Positions 1 through 11,558 of a DNA stretch of 64,000 nt are shown here, piece after piece. Made by a program: the position numbers and the translations under genes. The stretch lies in NCBI GenBank assembly GCA_028023455.1, contig JAQFVV010000958.1, positions 62,001 through 126,000 on the forward strand, read 5' to 3'. The notes below the pieces were generated by a model. It was not told where the DNA came from and ran no database searches. It saw only the letters and a list, made by a program, of their open reading frames with translations. The stretch is from Epiperipatus broadwayi. Its lineage: Eukaryota; Onychophora; Udeonychophora; Euonychophora; Peripatidae. The number at the start of each line of letters is the position of its first letter. Within the stretch, counting starts at the first letter, position 1.

Positions 1-708
1 ACCCTCTGTTTGCCTATGGATGGGTTTGTAAGTCGGCAGAAGACCGCAGTCCATTCCTATGGAGTTTTTAGTTTATTGATCTACTTGCCCACAGATGTCA
101 CATTCCTGTTGGTGGAGAGTCAATGTCTTCTCTATTTCTACTTATTGTTCAGATGTACATTCCTGACAATATAGTATTTTGTGTTGTCGTATCATGCTAC
201 ATTGAATACATGAATGTATCAGATGGATTGGCGCCAGTTGATTGCGAAATTTGTTGCCTAAGGTTAAATCAGGGAAGAATATTTTCCTTTCAAATGCAGA
301 CCTATGTAGTCCATTCATACTCGACCCTCTAAATAAAATATTAAACATTATAGCAAGCTATTTTAAATGTAAAATTAAAAATTAAGATAAAAATCTAAAT
401 GTTAAACTTATTCCTCGAATTTAGAATGATTTTATATGTGCGTAAATAAATATTTTTCTGTGTTAATTTCTGGCAGTGGCTTTTATTTTTTTATTATTTT
501 ATATTTAAGATATAAAATTTATAGATTTTTATCTCGGCGTCTCCGCTGAGCTAGTGACAATGGGCTAACGATCTAAATATGTAAATAAAGTGGAATCCTA
601 ACAGCGCATATCTGCCTACTTTATAAATTTTTCTAGGCTCAAATTCCTAGATGGCGCCCTTTGGTAGTGCGGTGCGGTGCGATCTACCACTTCATTTGGA
701 TCGTTATA
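1..708 (+). mobile_element. LTR-like repeat, copy a (3' part, cut by window start)
   Basis: This stretch is homologous to the last ~700 bp of the repeats at 9739-11548 and 22047-24071. They share the phrase CCTATGGAGTTTT, a block ending in CATTCATACTCGA, an AATAAA-rich stretch, a small hairpin near 630-655 and the terminus ATCGTTATA followed by AT repeats. No coding frame of note is present; short ORFs here are chance. I read it as the 3' half of a solo LTR because the complete copies begin with TG and carry a TATA box, but no internal retroelement sequence is seen. Confidence 0.6.
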
Positions 709-878
709 ATATATATGTGTGTGTGTATTTCAGATCACATAGCCTTGATCTGATGTTTCAGAGAACAAATGAAAAGATTGAAATAGATGAAACACATCTA
801 AAATGTAATATAGATTTTTAAATCTATAAACACAAACATATAATTACTTACATAATCTTTTATAAACTGAATACTTAC

Positions 879-998
879 AAAAGCAACCTGTTTCAAAAAC
901 ATCTCCTTCAAACCCTTGTGGACAGAGGCATAAAGTCTTCTCGCTACTTATAATACAATTGGAATTTAAAGGACATTTATAAAGCTCGCAAGGAATAG
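879..998 (-). CDS. EGF-like domain exon (last in window)
   Basis: This 120-nt exon has the donor GTAAGT just below 879 and a pyrimidine-rich acceptor ending TTTCAG just above 998. The first two bases (CT) complete a GCT codon begun by the previous exon, followed by 39 codons and one leftover base. The translation has six cysteines in EGF spacing: C3, C8, C14, C23, C25 and C38 of the exon, with the hallmark CLCPQGF between the fifth cysteine and the turn. It lacks the DxNEC calcium signature. Its phase 1-1 symmetry matches the other seven exons. It is too short to stand out as an ORF and is supported by splice sites plus cysteine spacing. Confidence 0.88.
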
Positions 999-1280
999 CT
1001 GAAATAAAGTTTTTTTTAAAAAAAACTATTATGCATTAAATTTATTTTATTTATTTTACTGAAATGTATAATCATTTTTTAATAATACACTTTGATGGAT
1101 TATATAAATAAAAAGAGTGGTATGCATTAAAATTTTCTAGATATACCCACAAAATGAAAATAAAAATAAAATGTTGTAATTATATTTTATTGAGCGCACA
1201 AGAAGTATATGTAACTACTTACTTAAACAGGTTTTAATCTGTAATGAATGTGCCTTAAAATTTCTAATAGTCAAGCAGTA

Positions 1281-1586
1281 TTATTTTGACAATAGAGGGA
1301 CCTCACATACCATGACAGAAGATAGTGACTTTTATAAAGATAAAAGCAGCCATATTTAACCTAAATTTCTAATTATATAGGTCAATCTGAAGCATCCTGG
1401 TTTGGGAGCATGAAGTTGTTGCTCTCTTCACTGTTTAAGTCCACTATTTCCTTACTAATTAATCTTTGTGAAATCTTGTGATCTTAATACTGGAAAATCT
1501 ATAAACTGTTGTAAAGTGATAATTATATTTTCTAAAAGTCACTATCTTGTGTCATGGTTTGTGAGGTCCCTCTATTGGCAAAATAA
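1281..1586. mobile_element. MITE with ~45-bp terminal inverted repeats and TA target duplication
   Basis: The two ends are near-perfect inverted repeats. The left begins TTATTTTGACAATAGAGGGA and continues through ACCTCACATACCATGACAG and AAGATAGTGACTTTTA; the right end reads the same in reverse complement with three or four differences. TA dinucleotides flank both ends, the usual signature of Tc1/mariner-type insertion. About 200 bp of non-coding sequence lies between the arms. It sits in the intron upstream of the last EGF exon. Confidence 0.75.
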
Positions 1587-1589
1587 TAA

Positions 1590-2330
1590 AATATGTTGTA
1601 ATTTTTAGAATAAATTAATTAAAATAAAAAAATTAAGTTGCAGAAATCATTGCCTTCATTAACACAAATAAAATCATAAAATATATACATAAATTAAAAT
1701 GGCTTAATATATATTAAAAGAAAATCTTAAACAATATGTCCAGCTCAGCTTCACTTCAGTTTCTTAATGTTTTCAATAGGGTAATGCTTGCATGCATAGC
1801 AATTAAAAACACCCTTTTTTAATTAAAGAGACTTAATTGTGTTGGCTTACAAATGAAAAAAAACATATTCTACATTTTAAATAGAAGATTGCAAAAGCCA
1901 CAAAAAGTATGTGAGAAAATTATATAGGGAATAGAAATAATATACAGAACTGATTGAAACATGTAAGTCCAGTCTGAAATCATTAATGTTAGTATAAAAA
2001 TTGAAAAGAAAAGCTTAAATATTTCTCACTGCTGTCAAAGACATTTCTAATAGCTTTTTTTATTAAAATATTTAAATTGTCTTTTTTTACATCATAATTT
2101 AAATTTTTTATTTTAATATCCTATCTTAGGGGAGAATATTTTAGAGGTTATTGTTATCTTTTGGTATTAAATTGGACATTCTATTTTATTCCTTATCATT
2201 TTTTCTTGCTATATACCTTCTCATTAGATTCTTGAACATCTGACATCCTACTATCAAATTCACTATGTAATAATTAACTTTTGCTTTGTAATATATTAAT
2301 TGAAAACTGCTACATACTACATATATATTG
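1590..2330. other. AT-rich intron, nothing recognised
   Basis: Low-complexity AT-rich sequence with no open frame, splice-flanked exon or repeat homologous to others in the window. Confidence 0.5.
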
Positions 2331-2662
2331 GTGCTGATCTAGAATGCGATCTCTGCCATTTTGAATTTCAAAAATGACCAAAAATGTCATCTGAAATATC
2401 TAAGTGATAAAGTATGTGAAAAAATAAAAAATTTAGAACTCAGATCACATCACTAATTTGAAAAAAAAAAGTCAAAACAAAATGTAACATTTTTCCATTT
2501 GACTAGGTCTCTGTTACACAGATAAAATGTGTGAGTTGATCAAATTATGTCAAAAAGAAGAAAGTTGTACTTCTATTTCTAAAAACATAACTATATTTCC
2601 TGATCAACTCTACCTAGTAATTGTTATGATTTACGCTATCAACAAAATCAGTTTTTAATTTA

Positions 2663-2712
2663 TTTGAAAGGCACCAGGATTCTGTAATTTGAAAGGCACC
2701 AGGATTCTGTAA
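2663..2712 (+). repeat. 25-bp tandem duplication
   Basis: A 25-bp unit containing GAAAGGCACCAGGATTCTGT is present twice, head to tail, without differences. Confidence 0.85.
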
Positions 2713-3008
2713 GAATCCACTGAAATCGTCACATAACATCTCGCAAATTAAAAAGAAAAATGTTTTTAAAGAATAGGTATTAGATTACCATGAACTAGAA
2801 TTATTTCCTAAATATTATATTTTATTACTGAACTTATTAAACATATTGGCAAAGGTAAATTATATTTTTAGATATCACTAAACTAATATTAATAAATTTA
2901 ATAATAAATATGAATAATTATTATTAATAACGTACAAATGAAAAGTTGATATTAGAAATAAATATTTTTATTCTAACAGATTAAAATAGAGAAATTATTA
3001 ATCAAATC

Positions 3009-3810
3009 AATTGGAGAGAACACACACTAATCTAGATATGAATCCATTAATAAAAAATAAAAGTTAAACAATTAAAAAGTTCTTGGTTAAATAAGAGTCT
3101 CTTGATCAAATAAAATGAAAGTCTGTATCGGGGTCCTATTATAAGCTTATTTTTTTAGAATGGTTTGTTGACAAATTTAGTCACAATCGGGAATAATAAT
3201 AAGTCATAGTCTTGCATTGGTGGTCGAGAGGTCAGTGCGACTGCCTTGCACTTGCAGGCAGTTGCCCGGGTTGTGGGTTCGCGTCCCAGCCAATGCTATG
3301 ACACTTAAAAAAAAGTCATAGCTTATTGGTAAGTTTAGTAAGAAGGTTGTAGATTACTATGCATAGTTTTTTGAGTTAGAATGATCTTGGCAATTGGTTA
3401 TAAGTTGATCTTGTGGTCTATCCTCCTAGTTGGTCACGAAGGCTTTTCTGGTGTCCATCTTCAGGCACAATATCCGCAGAAGCTCCAGTTCACTCCCACA
3501 TGCAGAATTATTTCAGCATAGGGAAATCCTGAATATATTCTTTTTATCCAGGACCAACTAGAGAGAAACAGACGAAACAAAACCCTGATCAAACTGGCCT
3601 CTGTCTTTTTATACTTGAGGTCCAGTATTCAGACTTCTGTGCATGTTATTATCATGGCGTTTAGGTTCATAATCTTGTACATTCTTTATCATTTTTAAAT
3701 TACAAAGTTCTCTTTTTTATCAAGTCTTTTGGCCATCTTTAATTAGCTAAAATATTTTTTGTTTAGTTTATCTAGATTAGTGATTTGTGTGTCTTTTGTT
3801 CTCTCCAATT
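3009..3810. mobile_element. Non-autonomous element with terminal inverted repeats, carrying a nested SINE
   Basis: The left end AATTGGAGAGAACA followed by CACTAATCTAGATA is repeated in inverse at 3765-3810, with a ~14-bp insertion between the two blocks on the right. A second internal inverted pair, around CTAGTTGGTC at 3427 and GACCAACTAGAG at 3553, adds foldback character. It has no coding frame. A tRNA-derived SINE (3210-3312) has inserted into it, so this element is older than the SINE. Confidence 0.5.
3210..3312 (+). mobile_element. tRNA-derived SINE, copy 1
   Basis: The head folds like a class II (Leu/Ser-like) tRNA. The acceptor stem pairs GCATTGG with CCAATGC, the A-box region reads GGTCGAGAGGTCAGTGC, and the T arm is TGGG-TTCGCGT-CCCA. 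The anticodon arm is an over-paired hairpin (ACTGCC/GGCAGT plus inner TGC/GCA), so this is not a working tRNA. The body is only ATGACACTT followed by eight A. The 9-bp direct repeats AAGTCATAG at 3201-3209 and 3313-3321 are the target duplication. Relatives lie at 34.85 and 54.85 kb on the other strand. Confidence 0.8.
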
Positions 3811-4906
3811 TTTACTTTTATTTTTAATTAAATAAAAAAAATATGAAAGACAATTTTAACTTTCACTGTATGTTTTTAAAAAAATAAATTATACTAATAA
3901 AAAAAAATCTAAGTTTATTCTTTTTTTTTTAGCTTTTACCAAATGCCAATATATTTGTACCATATATAAATAAACAGTACAATAAGATATTTACAACCCA
4001 GGTCACATGACTATAATAGCAATTAAAAGCAACACATATAGAAATCTGGTCAAGCTAAACTTTACAAAATAGATCTGAGATCGCATAATAAAAAAAGCCA
4101 AAACAAAAAATTTAGGACAAATTTGAAAAAAAAAAGCCAAAACATAAAATAATAATGCAGAATTTTGTTAACAATGCCTCATGGATTTCAAACCGTTACC
4201 CTAATAACTATGCCTCAACTCTTTATTTCATCATTTCTATATGTCATCCAGTTGGTTTCCTGATCTTTTAATTTCTTTTCTATTTAACACCTTAAAACAT
4301 TTAAAAGTGTTCAACTGTAACTATTTTGGATGATGGAATGTATGGCTAAAGAACTATGACACTTATGTTCTTTTCATTAATGGCTACATACCTTTCTTCC
4401 ATTGTATAAAATATTTTAAAATTTTTCTCAAATGAGTTTTAAATTTTAGAAAATGTAATTTTCTTTGCAGGCAAATACACAATTTAAATGATTAACTTTT
4501 AACTTTTAAAAAAATGTTGTAATGTTGTACACACACATGCACCTATTACTAATGCGTGCGGATGTTAATAAATTATACATATACGATAGGAGATAGGTCG
4601 ATTTAAGTAAACATGAAACAAGTAGAACTGACTACAGATATACAACACTTCAGTATGTACATATATATATATATATATAATAGTAAAAATCAGTCATATA
4701 TCACATGACCTATATAGCTTATATATATTACACCAGCCACTATAATTTAATATATGTCGGATTAAAATTAGTTACAGAATCTTGACCATTACAATACTAA
4801 GAGGCTATTTTATTGGTTTATGAAGGTAACAGTATTCATAAGAAACTAAATAATATTTAATAAATTAGCTAAAATTAATATCATTTTTGCAAACTAAGCT
4901 AAATGA

Positions 4907-7670
4907 GACATTATTGGACTTTGTGAAGTTAGAAGAAAAAGTGCAGAGACAATTGATTTAAAAAGTGGACATATACTCTATTATAAAGGCACAAATATTG
5001 GAAATACAAGTGGAGTAGGATTCATTATAAATAAAAAGTGGAAGAACAATATTGTGGAGATTGATGGTGTATCGGACAGAGTGGCAAGATTAGTTATACA
5101 ACTTAATAGCAGATACCAAATGCAGATAATTCAGGTTTATGCCCCAACAAGTTCTCATAGGGATGAAGTAGTAGAAGATTTTTATATGGATGTACAAAAG
5201 GCTTTTGATCAGAGTAAACAACATTTTAAAATTGTTATGGGAGACTTTAATGCTAGAATTGGTAGACAAATGAAAGATGAAAGTGCTGTGGGTAATTTTG
5301 GTTATGGTAATAGAAATGAGAGAGGACATAGACTTGTGGAGTTTGCAGAAAAAGAAAAACTTTATATTATGAATTCTTTTTTTGAAAAAAATGTTAAAAG
5401 GAAATGGACATGGAAGCATCCAAATGAAGGTACAGCAGAATTGGATTATATTTTGACTAACAGGAAATACATATTTCAAGATTGTAATGTTCTTAATAAA
5501 TTTAACACAGGAAGTGATCATCGATTAGTAAGGTGTAAGATACATGTTAATGTAAAACTAGAGAGACAAAAATTATTAAGAAAAACAATATTTACAGTTG
5601 ATATTTCTAATCTTCAGAAACATTCTAATGAATTTAAATTAGAACTTACAAATCGGTTTCAAGTATTAGTAGATTTTGAACATGATTCAGATTTGAATGA
5701 AATTAATATGAAAATAACTGATACACTTTTGAAAACTGCAACAAAGATAGCTGGTAGAAAGAAACAGCAATTGACCAATAAAATTTCTACTGAGACTAGA
5801 GAATTTATGAAGAAAAAAAGGAATATGAAGATATACAAAAATGACGCATTAAAAAGAATTGAATATCTCGAATTTTGTAAAATGGTGTGGAAAAGAATTG
5901 AAAATGATATAAGAAAGTATAACTGTGAACTAGCAAGGAAAGCTGTAGAAGAAAATAAAAGTCTTAAGAATGTAAAACAACATTTTGGTATTGGTAGGAA
6001 ATTTATATCTGCAATAAGAAAAAAAGATGGAATTATTACTAAAAAGAGAGATGACATCATGAAATTGGTAAAAGATTTTTATCAAGAATTATATAGTAAT
6101 AAAGAACAAGTACCTCCTATATCTATTATATCTTCCAAATTGCCCAGAATTTTAAATGAAGAAGTGAGACATGCAATTAAATGTATGAAGAAAGGAAAGG
6201 TTCCCGGTAATAATGGAATTATAATTGATATATTAAAAGAAGCAAGTGATGAAATAGAAATTTTTTTAGCAAAGTTATATACCAAATGTCTAAATGATAA
6301 AGATGTACCGGATGATTGGAAGAATGCAGTAATAATATTAATATTTAAAAAAGATGATAAAGAAGATATTAAAAATTACAGACCTATCAGCCTTTTATCA
6401 GTTTTATATAAAATTTTTACCAAGATAATTACTACTCGTCTACAGAGAACATTGGATTTCCACCAACCAAGAGAACAAGCCGGATTTAAAAGTGGTTTTA
6501 GTACAGTAGATCATATCCAGGTATTGAGAAAAGTTATAGAAAGGACAAATGAATATGAGTTGCCATTATGCTTAGGATTTGTAGATTATGAAAAGGCATT
6601 TGATTCTATAAACATTTTTTCAGTGATTAAAGCATTAGATCATCAAGGTATAGATCCAGGATATTGTCATATTTTAAAGAATATTTATAAAAATTCAACA
6701 GCAACAATTAGATTACATAATGACACTGGGAAAGTCAACATTGAGAAAGGTATAAGACAAGGTGACTCCATATCTCCAAAACGTTTTACAGCAGTGCTGC
6801 ATGAAGTATTTTGTGGATTAAAATGGGAAACTAAAGGAGTGAACGTAAATGGTGATTATTTAAGTCATTTAGATTTCACAGATGATGTAGTTGTTTTTGC
6901 AAATAATGCTTCAGATCTGCAGGAAATGTTGCAGGAATTATCAGATGAAAGTAGGACTAAAGATAAATGTTAAAAAGACTAAAGTAATGCTTAATCGATT
7001 TGCTCAAAATATGAAAATAAAGATTGATTATGATGAATTAGAAGAAGTTAACAATTACAAATTAGAAGAAGTTAACAATTACAAATACCTTGGTCAGATT
7101 ATTAATCCAGATGGAAACATAATGGAGGAAATTAATCATAGAATTAAACTTGGTTGGAGTGCTTTTGGTAGAAATAACTTGATACTAAAAGGAAATATGC
7201 CTATGTGTTTGAAAAGGAAGGTTTTTAACAAATGTGTTTTACCAGTTCTTACTTATGGATCTGAGACTTGGATACTCAATAGAAGAGAAATACAGAGACT
7301 TCAGACCACTCAAAGAAGTATGGAGAGATGTATGTTGGGAATAACAAGAAGAGATTGAAAACGTAATGTATGGGTAAGAGAACAAACAGGTGTTACTGAC
7401 CTCATTGAAAAAATTAAAAGATTGAAGTGGAATTGGGCTGGACATATTGCTAGAAGAGATGATAATAGATGGACAATTGAAATTTTAAACTGGTTTCCAA
7501 GAGATTGTAAAAGACCCAGAAAGAGACCACATGTGAGATGGATGGATGAAATAAGAAAGTGTGCAGGGGTGATGAGGAGAAGAGAAACTAAAGATCGGAG
7601 AAGATGGATTAAACTTGGAGAGACCTTTATCCTGCAGTGGATTGATAATGGTTGATAATGATGATGATGA
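4907..7670 (+). mobile_element. RTE-clade LINE, copy 1 (nearly full coding length, inactivated)
   Basis: The frame is open from 4907 to 6973. It starts inside an AP-type endonuclease (IIGLCEVRRKSAETIDLKSG, then QVYAPTS, GDFNARIG and GSDHRLV) and runs into reverse transcriptase (NYRPISLLSVLYKIF, GFVDYEKAFDS, IRQGDSISP). The catalytic motif is FTDD instead of FADD. A 7-bp deletion relative to copy 2, near 6950, shifts the frame; the rest continues at 6970-7358 (YLGQI, LTYGSETW) and, after a TGA at 7356, at 7359-7655 (WAGHIARR, KRPRKRPHVRW), the usual RTE C-terminus. The element ends in a GATGATGAT tail near 7670. The first ~30 endonuclease residues are missing, so it is 5'-truncated. It is a dead copy. 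Confidence 0.9.
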
Positions 7671-8049
7671 AATTATTTGATTTATCATTTAAAATGAGAA
7701 AATATATTATTTTACTTTTTTTAAAATGCTATTATTTTCCTTTTAGTTTTTAGTCAGTAATAATCTAAAAAAATAGCTTGTTGATTTTAAAAATGTACAA
7801 ATTGATTTACCTGCAGGGGTCTGATATTTTATTTCTCAAAGTATTGGTTTTATCGATCTGACCTATTATTGGATAAGGTAATTAACACTACCTAGATCCT
7901 AATGATTTTCTGGCAGAGGTACAGAATGCAAGGAGATACACAATCTGAAATTCGGCATACAAAGGAAACATACAATATCACAGTTCTGATAAGAAAAAAT
8001 ATGATTATAAAATTAATGAGTTTTATTTTGATATTTATATATATACCTT

Positions 8050-8725
8050 AGATCTTTTTATATTTTTACAAAAATGAGGCTTACAAGTTGTAAATTTAAA
8101 TGATGCATGTTAGCTTTTTATATATTTTAAATATCTATGCTTTTTAAAGTTAAAAATATGTGAGGATTTTTATATGTTAAAAATATGCAGGCATTTTATA
8201 TTTTAAAAATATGTAGAGTTTTTTTCTTTTTATAGTCATGTGACATGAGTTCTGGTAAAAAAAATACAATTAATTGTAAAATTAATATACACCTTTGATC
8301 TTTTTGTATTTTTACAAAAATGAGGCTTACAAGTTATAAATTCAATTTATAACTTCTTTTGTAGCCTATGTTAAAGGATGTTAGCTTTTTACATTTTTAA
8401 AATATTTTTTTTATCATGCAATTTCAGATCAATTTTGTAATGTTTTGCTTGACCAGATTTCTACATTTTTTACGTTTTGGCTTTTTTTAAATTATGAAAT
8501 CTCAGATCTATTTTGTAAAGTTTTGCTAAACCAGATTTCTGTATGTGTTGCTTTTAATTGATATTATAGTCACATGACCTGAGTTGTATATATTTTACTT
8601 TTTGGTTGTTTTTTTATTATGCAATCTCAGATCCATTTTGTAAAGTTTTGCTTGACCAGATTTCTATATGTGTTGCTTTTAATTGATATTATAGTTACAT
8701 GACCTGAGTTGTAAATATTTTACAT
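8050..8725. repeat. Diverged tandem repeats in the right arm of the composite
   Basis: Two copies of a block with TTTTTACAAAAATGAGGCTT start near 8065 and 8310 (period ~245 bp). Three copies of a block with TCAGATC, TTTTGTAAAG and GACCAGATTTCT follow at about 8412, 8497 and 8618; two of these also share TTTTAATTGATATTATAG and a CATGACCTGAGTTG phrase. These are subterminal repeats of the 2335-8880 structure. Confidence 0.6.
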
Positions 8726-9586
8726 TTTGGCTTTTTTGTCAAACTAGTCATGTGACTCGAGACCTACATTTTTTGCATTTCCGCATACTTTTTTATCACT
8801 TAGATATGTCAGATAATGTTTTTGGCCTTTTTTGAAATTCAAAATGGCGGAGATCACTTACTAAATTAGCATCAAAGCAGAATATGTATGACAGAATTTA
8901 CTGCTTCAATACAAAGACTGAATTAGTTACATTTGTTCAATATATATATGTACAAAAAATATGCAAAACATTCTAAATAAACCAAACCATTTGGAATTGA
9001 ATAATAAATTATATCATCAATATAAAACACAGGGGGAAATATTTTTATTGGTAGCAAAATAATTTTACATTTTGCCAGATTATCCATATAAATTAATAAG
9101 CGGAGTAGCAAGTGTTCCATTCTTTAGAATAAAAGTAATTTAATTTTTTTTAAAGTTGAATGATAATTTAATTTAATAGAACAAACAAAAATAAAACTTC
9201 CTTTATTTAAAAAAGTTATTTTTATATAAAAGAAGATATTAACATTATTAATTATACAACTATTACTTAAGGGATCCACTATCTCAAATACCAATTGATA
9301 ATATGATGTTACAAACAATATGTTTTTTAAAAAAGTATAGGTTTTATAAAAACATTTTCAGTATAATAATGCTCAATGAATACAATTATTCAATAAAATA
9401 TTTTAATATGTCTCATCAATAAATATTTGTAACTTTTTTAAGCTTACTCATAAGTCAGATTACACAAAAAAGTTGTTTATCAGACAAAATATGTAGGTTG
9501 AAAAATGCCTTTATAATTTTTTAAACAGTAATAACAACAAAATATTTTGAAAATAAAATAAAAACTAATATTTAATTGTAACTAAC

Positions 9587-9715
9587 CTGTGCAAAAGCTG
9601 TGTCTATTATAAGGATCACCTGTCGTACCAGTTGGACAATAACATTGATAGTTACCAGGGTAATTTTTACATATGGCTTTCTCAGTGCATGGATTGTGCT
9701 TGCAATAATCTATAG
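9587..9715 (-). CDS. EGF-like domain exon (7th in transcript order)
   Basis: This 129-nt exon has donor GTTAGT below 9587 and acceptor TTCATTAG above 9715, with phase 1-1. Six cysteines are spaced as in EGF: IDYC, NPC, AIC, YQC, YC and the final SFC. The turn GTTGDPYNR before the last cysteine is a form common in arthropod EGF-repeat matrix proteins. The joined codon gives Ala-Ile-Asp before the first cysteine, so the calcium-binding consensus is incomplete. An LTR-like repeat starts 23 bp upstream of the acceptor, so the usual pyrimidine tract has been replaced by AT repeats. Confidence 0.88.
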
Positions 9716-9738
9716 CTAATGAATATATATATATATAT

Positions 9739-11548
9739 TGTGATGGGCACATACGTTGTTACATTATTTTTTTTTATTAAACATGAAATCAAAATATAAA
9801 GTTCGCAAATAAAAATTTGTTTTTTAAAAAGAAAATAAATTTAAAAGTCATCTAAACTTTATAATACATATAAAATCACACAGATGAGAAATTAAAAAAG
9901 AAACTTTATTAAAAAAAAAAAAGGAAAAGTTTTAAAACTAAATTTTCAACAAAAACTTAAAAAGATTTAGAGATAAAAATATATCTTTAAGTTTGGAAAA
10001 CACCCTTGGGCATTTAAAATGTATAAGCAAAGGTCAGATAGGAGAGAAAAACAATGGGATCAGAATGGCCAATAAAAGAAATCATTCATGGAATCAGACC
10101 TCAGCGAAAAGACCATCACCATCATCACGACATAGTGTCCACTGGATCTGAAAGTCTACTATAAAAGGTGAGTGCAGAAAGAGATGGGAGAGATGTGTGA
10201 TAGCGGTGGTGATATGTGTTAGTGCGGAGTTGAAGGAGAAGAGATCAAAAAGATGCACTCTTCAATGCCTTCAGTTCTGCTAAAAAAAAAAAGAGAAATG
10301 ACATAATTTTCTAAATTGAGGACCAGCTAAAGTAAGACCTCCGGATGAATAAATAAAATGGCTAACTGGATAGAAATCTCTTCAGGACAGTGTGGGAATT
10401 CACGTTCAAAATTGCAAGCAATGGATAAAGATGAATGTTTTAAAAATCGTAGGAACTTTATGAACATTTTCAAAACAAACTCTAAATTCTAAACCTTTCA
10501 GAAATTATCGCAATCGTATTTCCTATCTGACCAAACTAAGTTATTTATTAATTCTTTTTATTTGATGTATTTCTTTTTTAAAATCATTTCCATTTATTTA
10601 TTTTTTTTGTTCTTTTAAGTTTTATTTATGATTTTTGTTTTTTGTTAAACTAAATTATATAAATATTAAACTTAAGTCAGGCGTGAATGGCTATATAGAT
10701 TTGTAAAGTTATATTAGTCTTATTAGGGTAGGGTAATCTTGGGTTATTTGTTTCATAGTTAAATTGGGTCAATGGATTGGATATATTGGTGTAATTAATA
10801 GATGTAATACGAGATTTGCTATATGCAGAATTGCAGTATATGTCACACACTCCCATGTTGCCTATGGAAGGGATTATAAGATGGAGAATGCAGTTCCTTC
10901 CTATGGAGTTTTTTTATTGCTCTTCTCATCCAATAGATGTAGTATTCCTATCTGGATGAGAGTCAATTTCTTCTCTTAACCTATTTTTGTGCTGCCTTAT
11001 TTGTATTACATTAAATACATCGATATATCAGATGGATTGACATTGGTTTAACTGCGAACTTTTGGCCTAAGGTTAAGTAAGGGATAGAATATTTTCTTTT
11101 CAAATGCAGTCTATGTAGTCTATTCATACTCAACACTCTAAATAAAAATACTAAAATCATCTGTGCGAACTTATAATAGCTTATAAAAATTAAAATGTAA
11201 AATCAAATTCTAAAATCAAGTTAAAATCCAAAGTAAAAGTTATTCTAAAATAATGCTAAATTTTATATATATGTGCGTAAATAAATGTTTGTGTGTTAAT
11301 TACTGTCAGTGGCTTATTATATTCTTTTTTTAATATTGAAATATTCTTAGATAAGAATTTATATTTTATTATCTCTGCTGTTCCACTGATCTGGTGACAT
11401 TGGGCTGACAATCGGAATCAAAATATATAAAATAATTTTTTTTTTTAAACTTACGTATCTGCCTACTTTATAAATTTTCTAGGTTCAAATACCTAGTGGC
11501 GCCCTGTAGTGTAGATATGTTAAGACCTAATTCTCCTCGATCGTTATA
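9739..11548 (+). mobile_element. LTR-like repeat, copy b (complete, probably a solo LTR)
   Basis: It begins TGTGATGGGCACA inside an AT dinucleotide run and ends ATCGTTATA before another AT run. It is homologous along its length to 22047-24071, and its 3' half to 1-708. A TATA box (TATAAAAGG at 10160) and several AATAAA signals fit an LTR with promoter and poly(A) signal. No open frame is conserved among the copies, and no primer-binding site or polypurine tract lies beside it. Insertion is immediately upstream of the 9587-9715 exon acceptor (minus strand). Alternatives are a non-LTR repeat with AT-specific insertion. Confidence 0.6.
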
Positions 11549-11558
11549 ATATATATAT

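Larger units (their letters stand above)
2335..8880. mobile_element. Large inverted-repeat composite (~6.5 kb) enclosing an RTE LINE
   Basis: Sequence at 2335-2540 and 3960-4150 reappears inverted at 8440-8880. Shared phrases are GATCTCTGCCATTTTGAATT and ATATCTAAGTGATAAA on the outside, then GTCACATGACTATAAT and AGAAATCTGGTCAAGC further in. The order from the outside inward is the same on both sides. The left arm is split by a second inverted-repeat element (3009-3810); the right arm holds tandem copies of its inner unit. The 4.9-7.7 kb LINE lies between the arms. I infer an old foldback-type DNA element or two oppositely oriented copies of one repeat; no transposase is seen. Confidence 0.55.

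Noticed and set aside
3220-3300. Functional tRNA gene
   Set aside because: The anticodon loop is closed by extra pairs, an A tail and target duplication are present, and diverged copies exist elsewhere, so it is a SINE.
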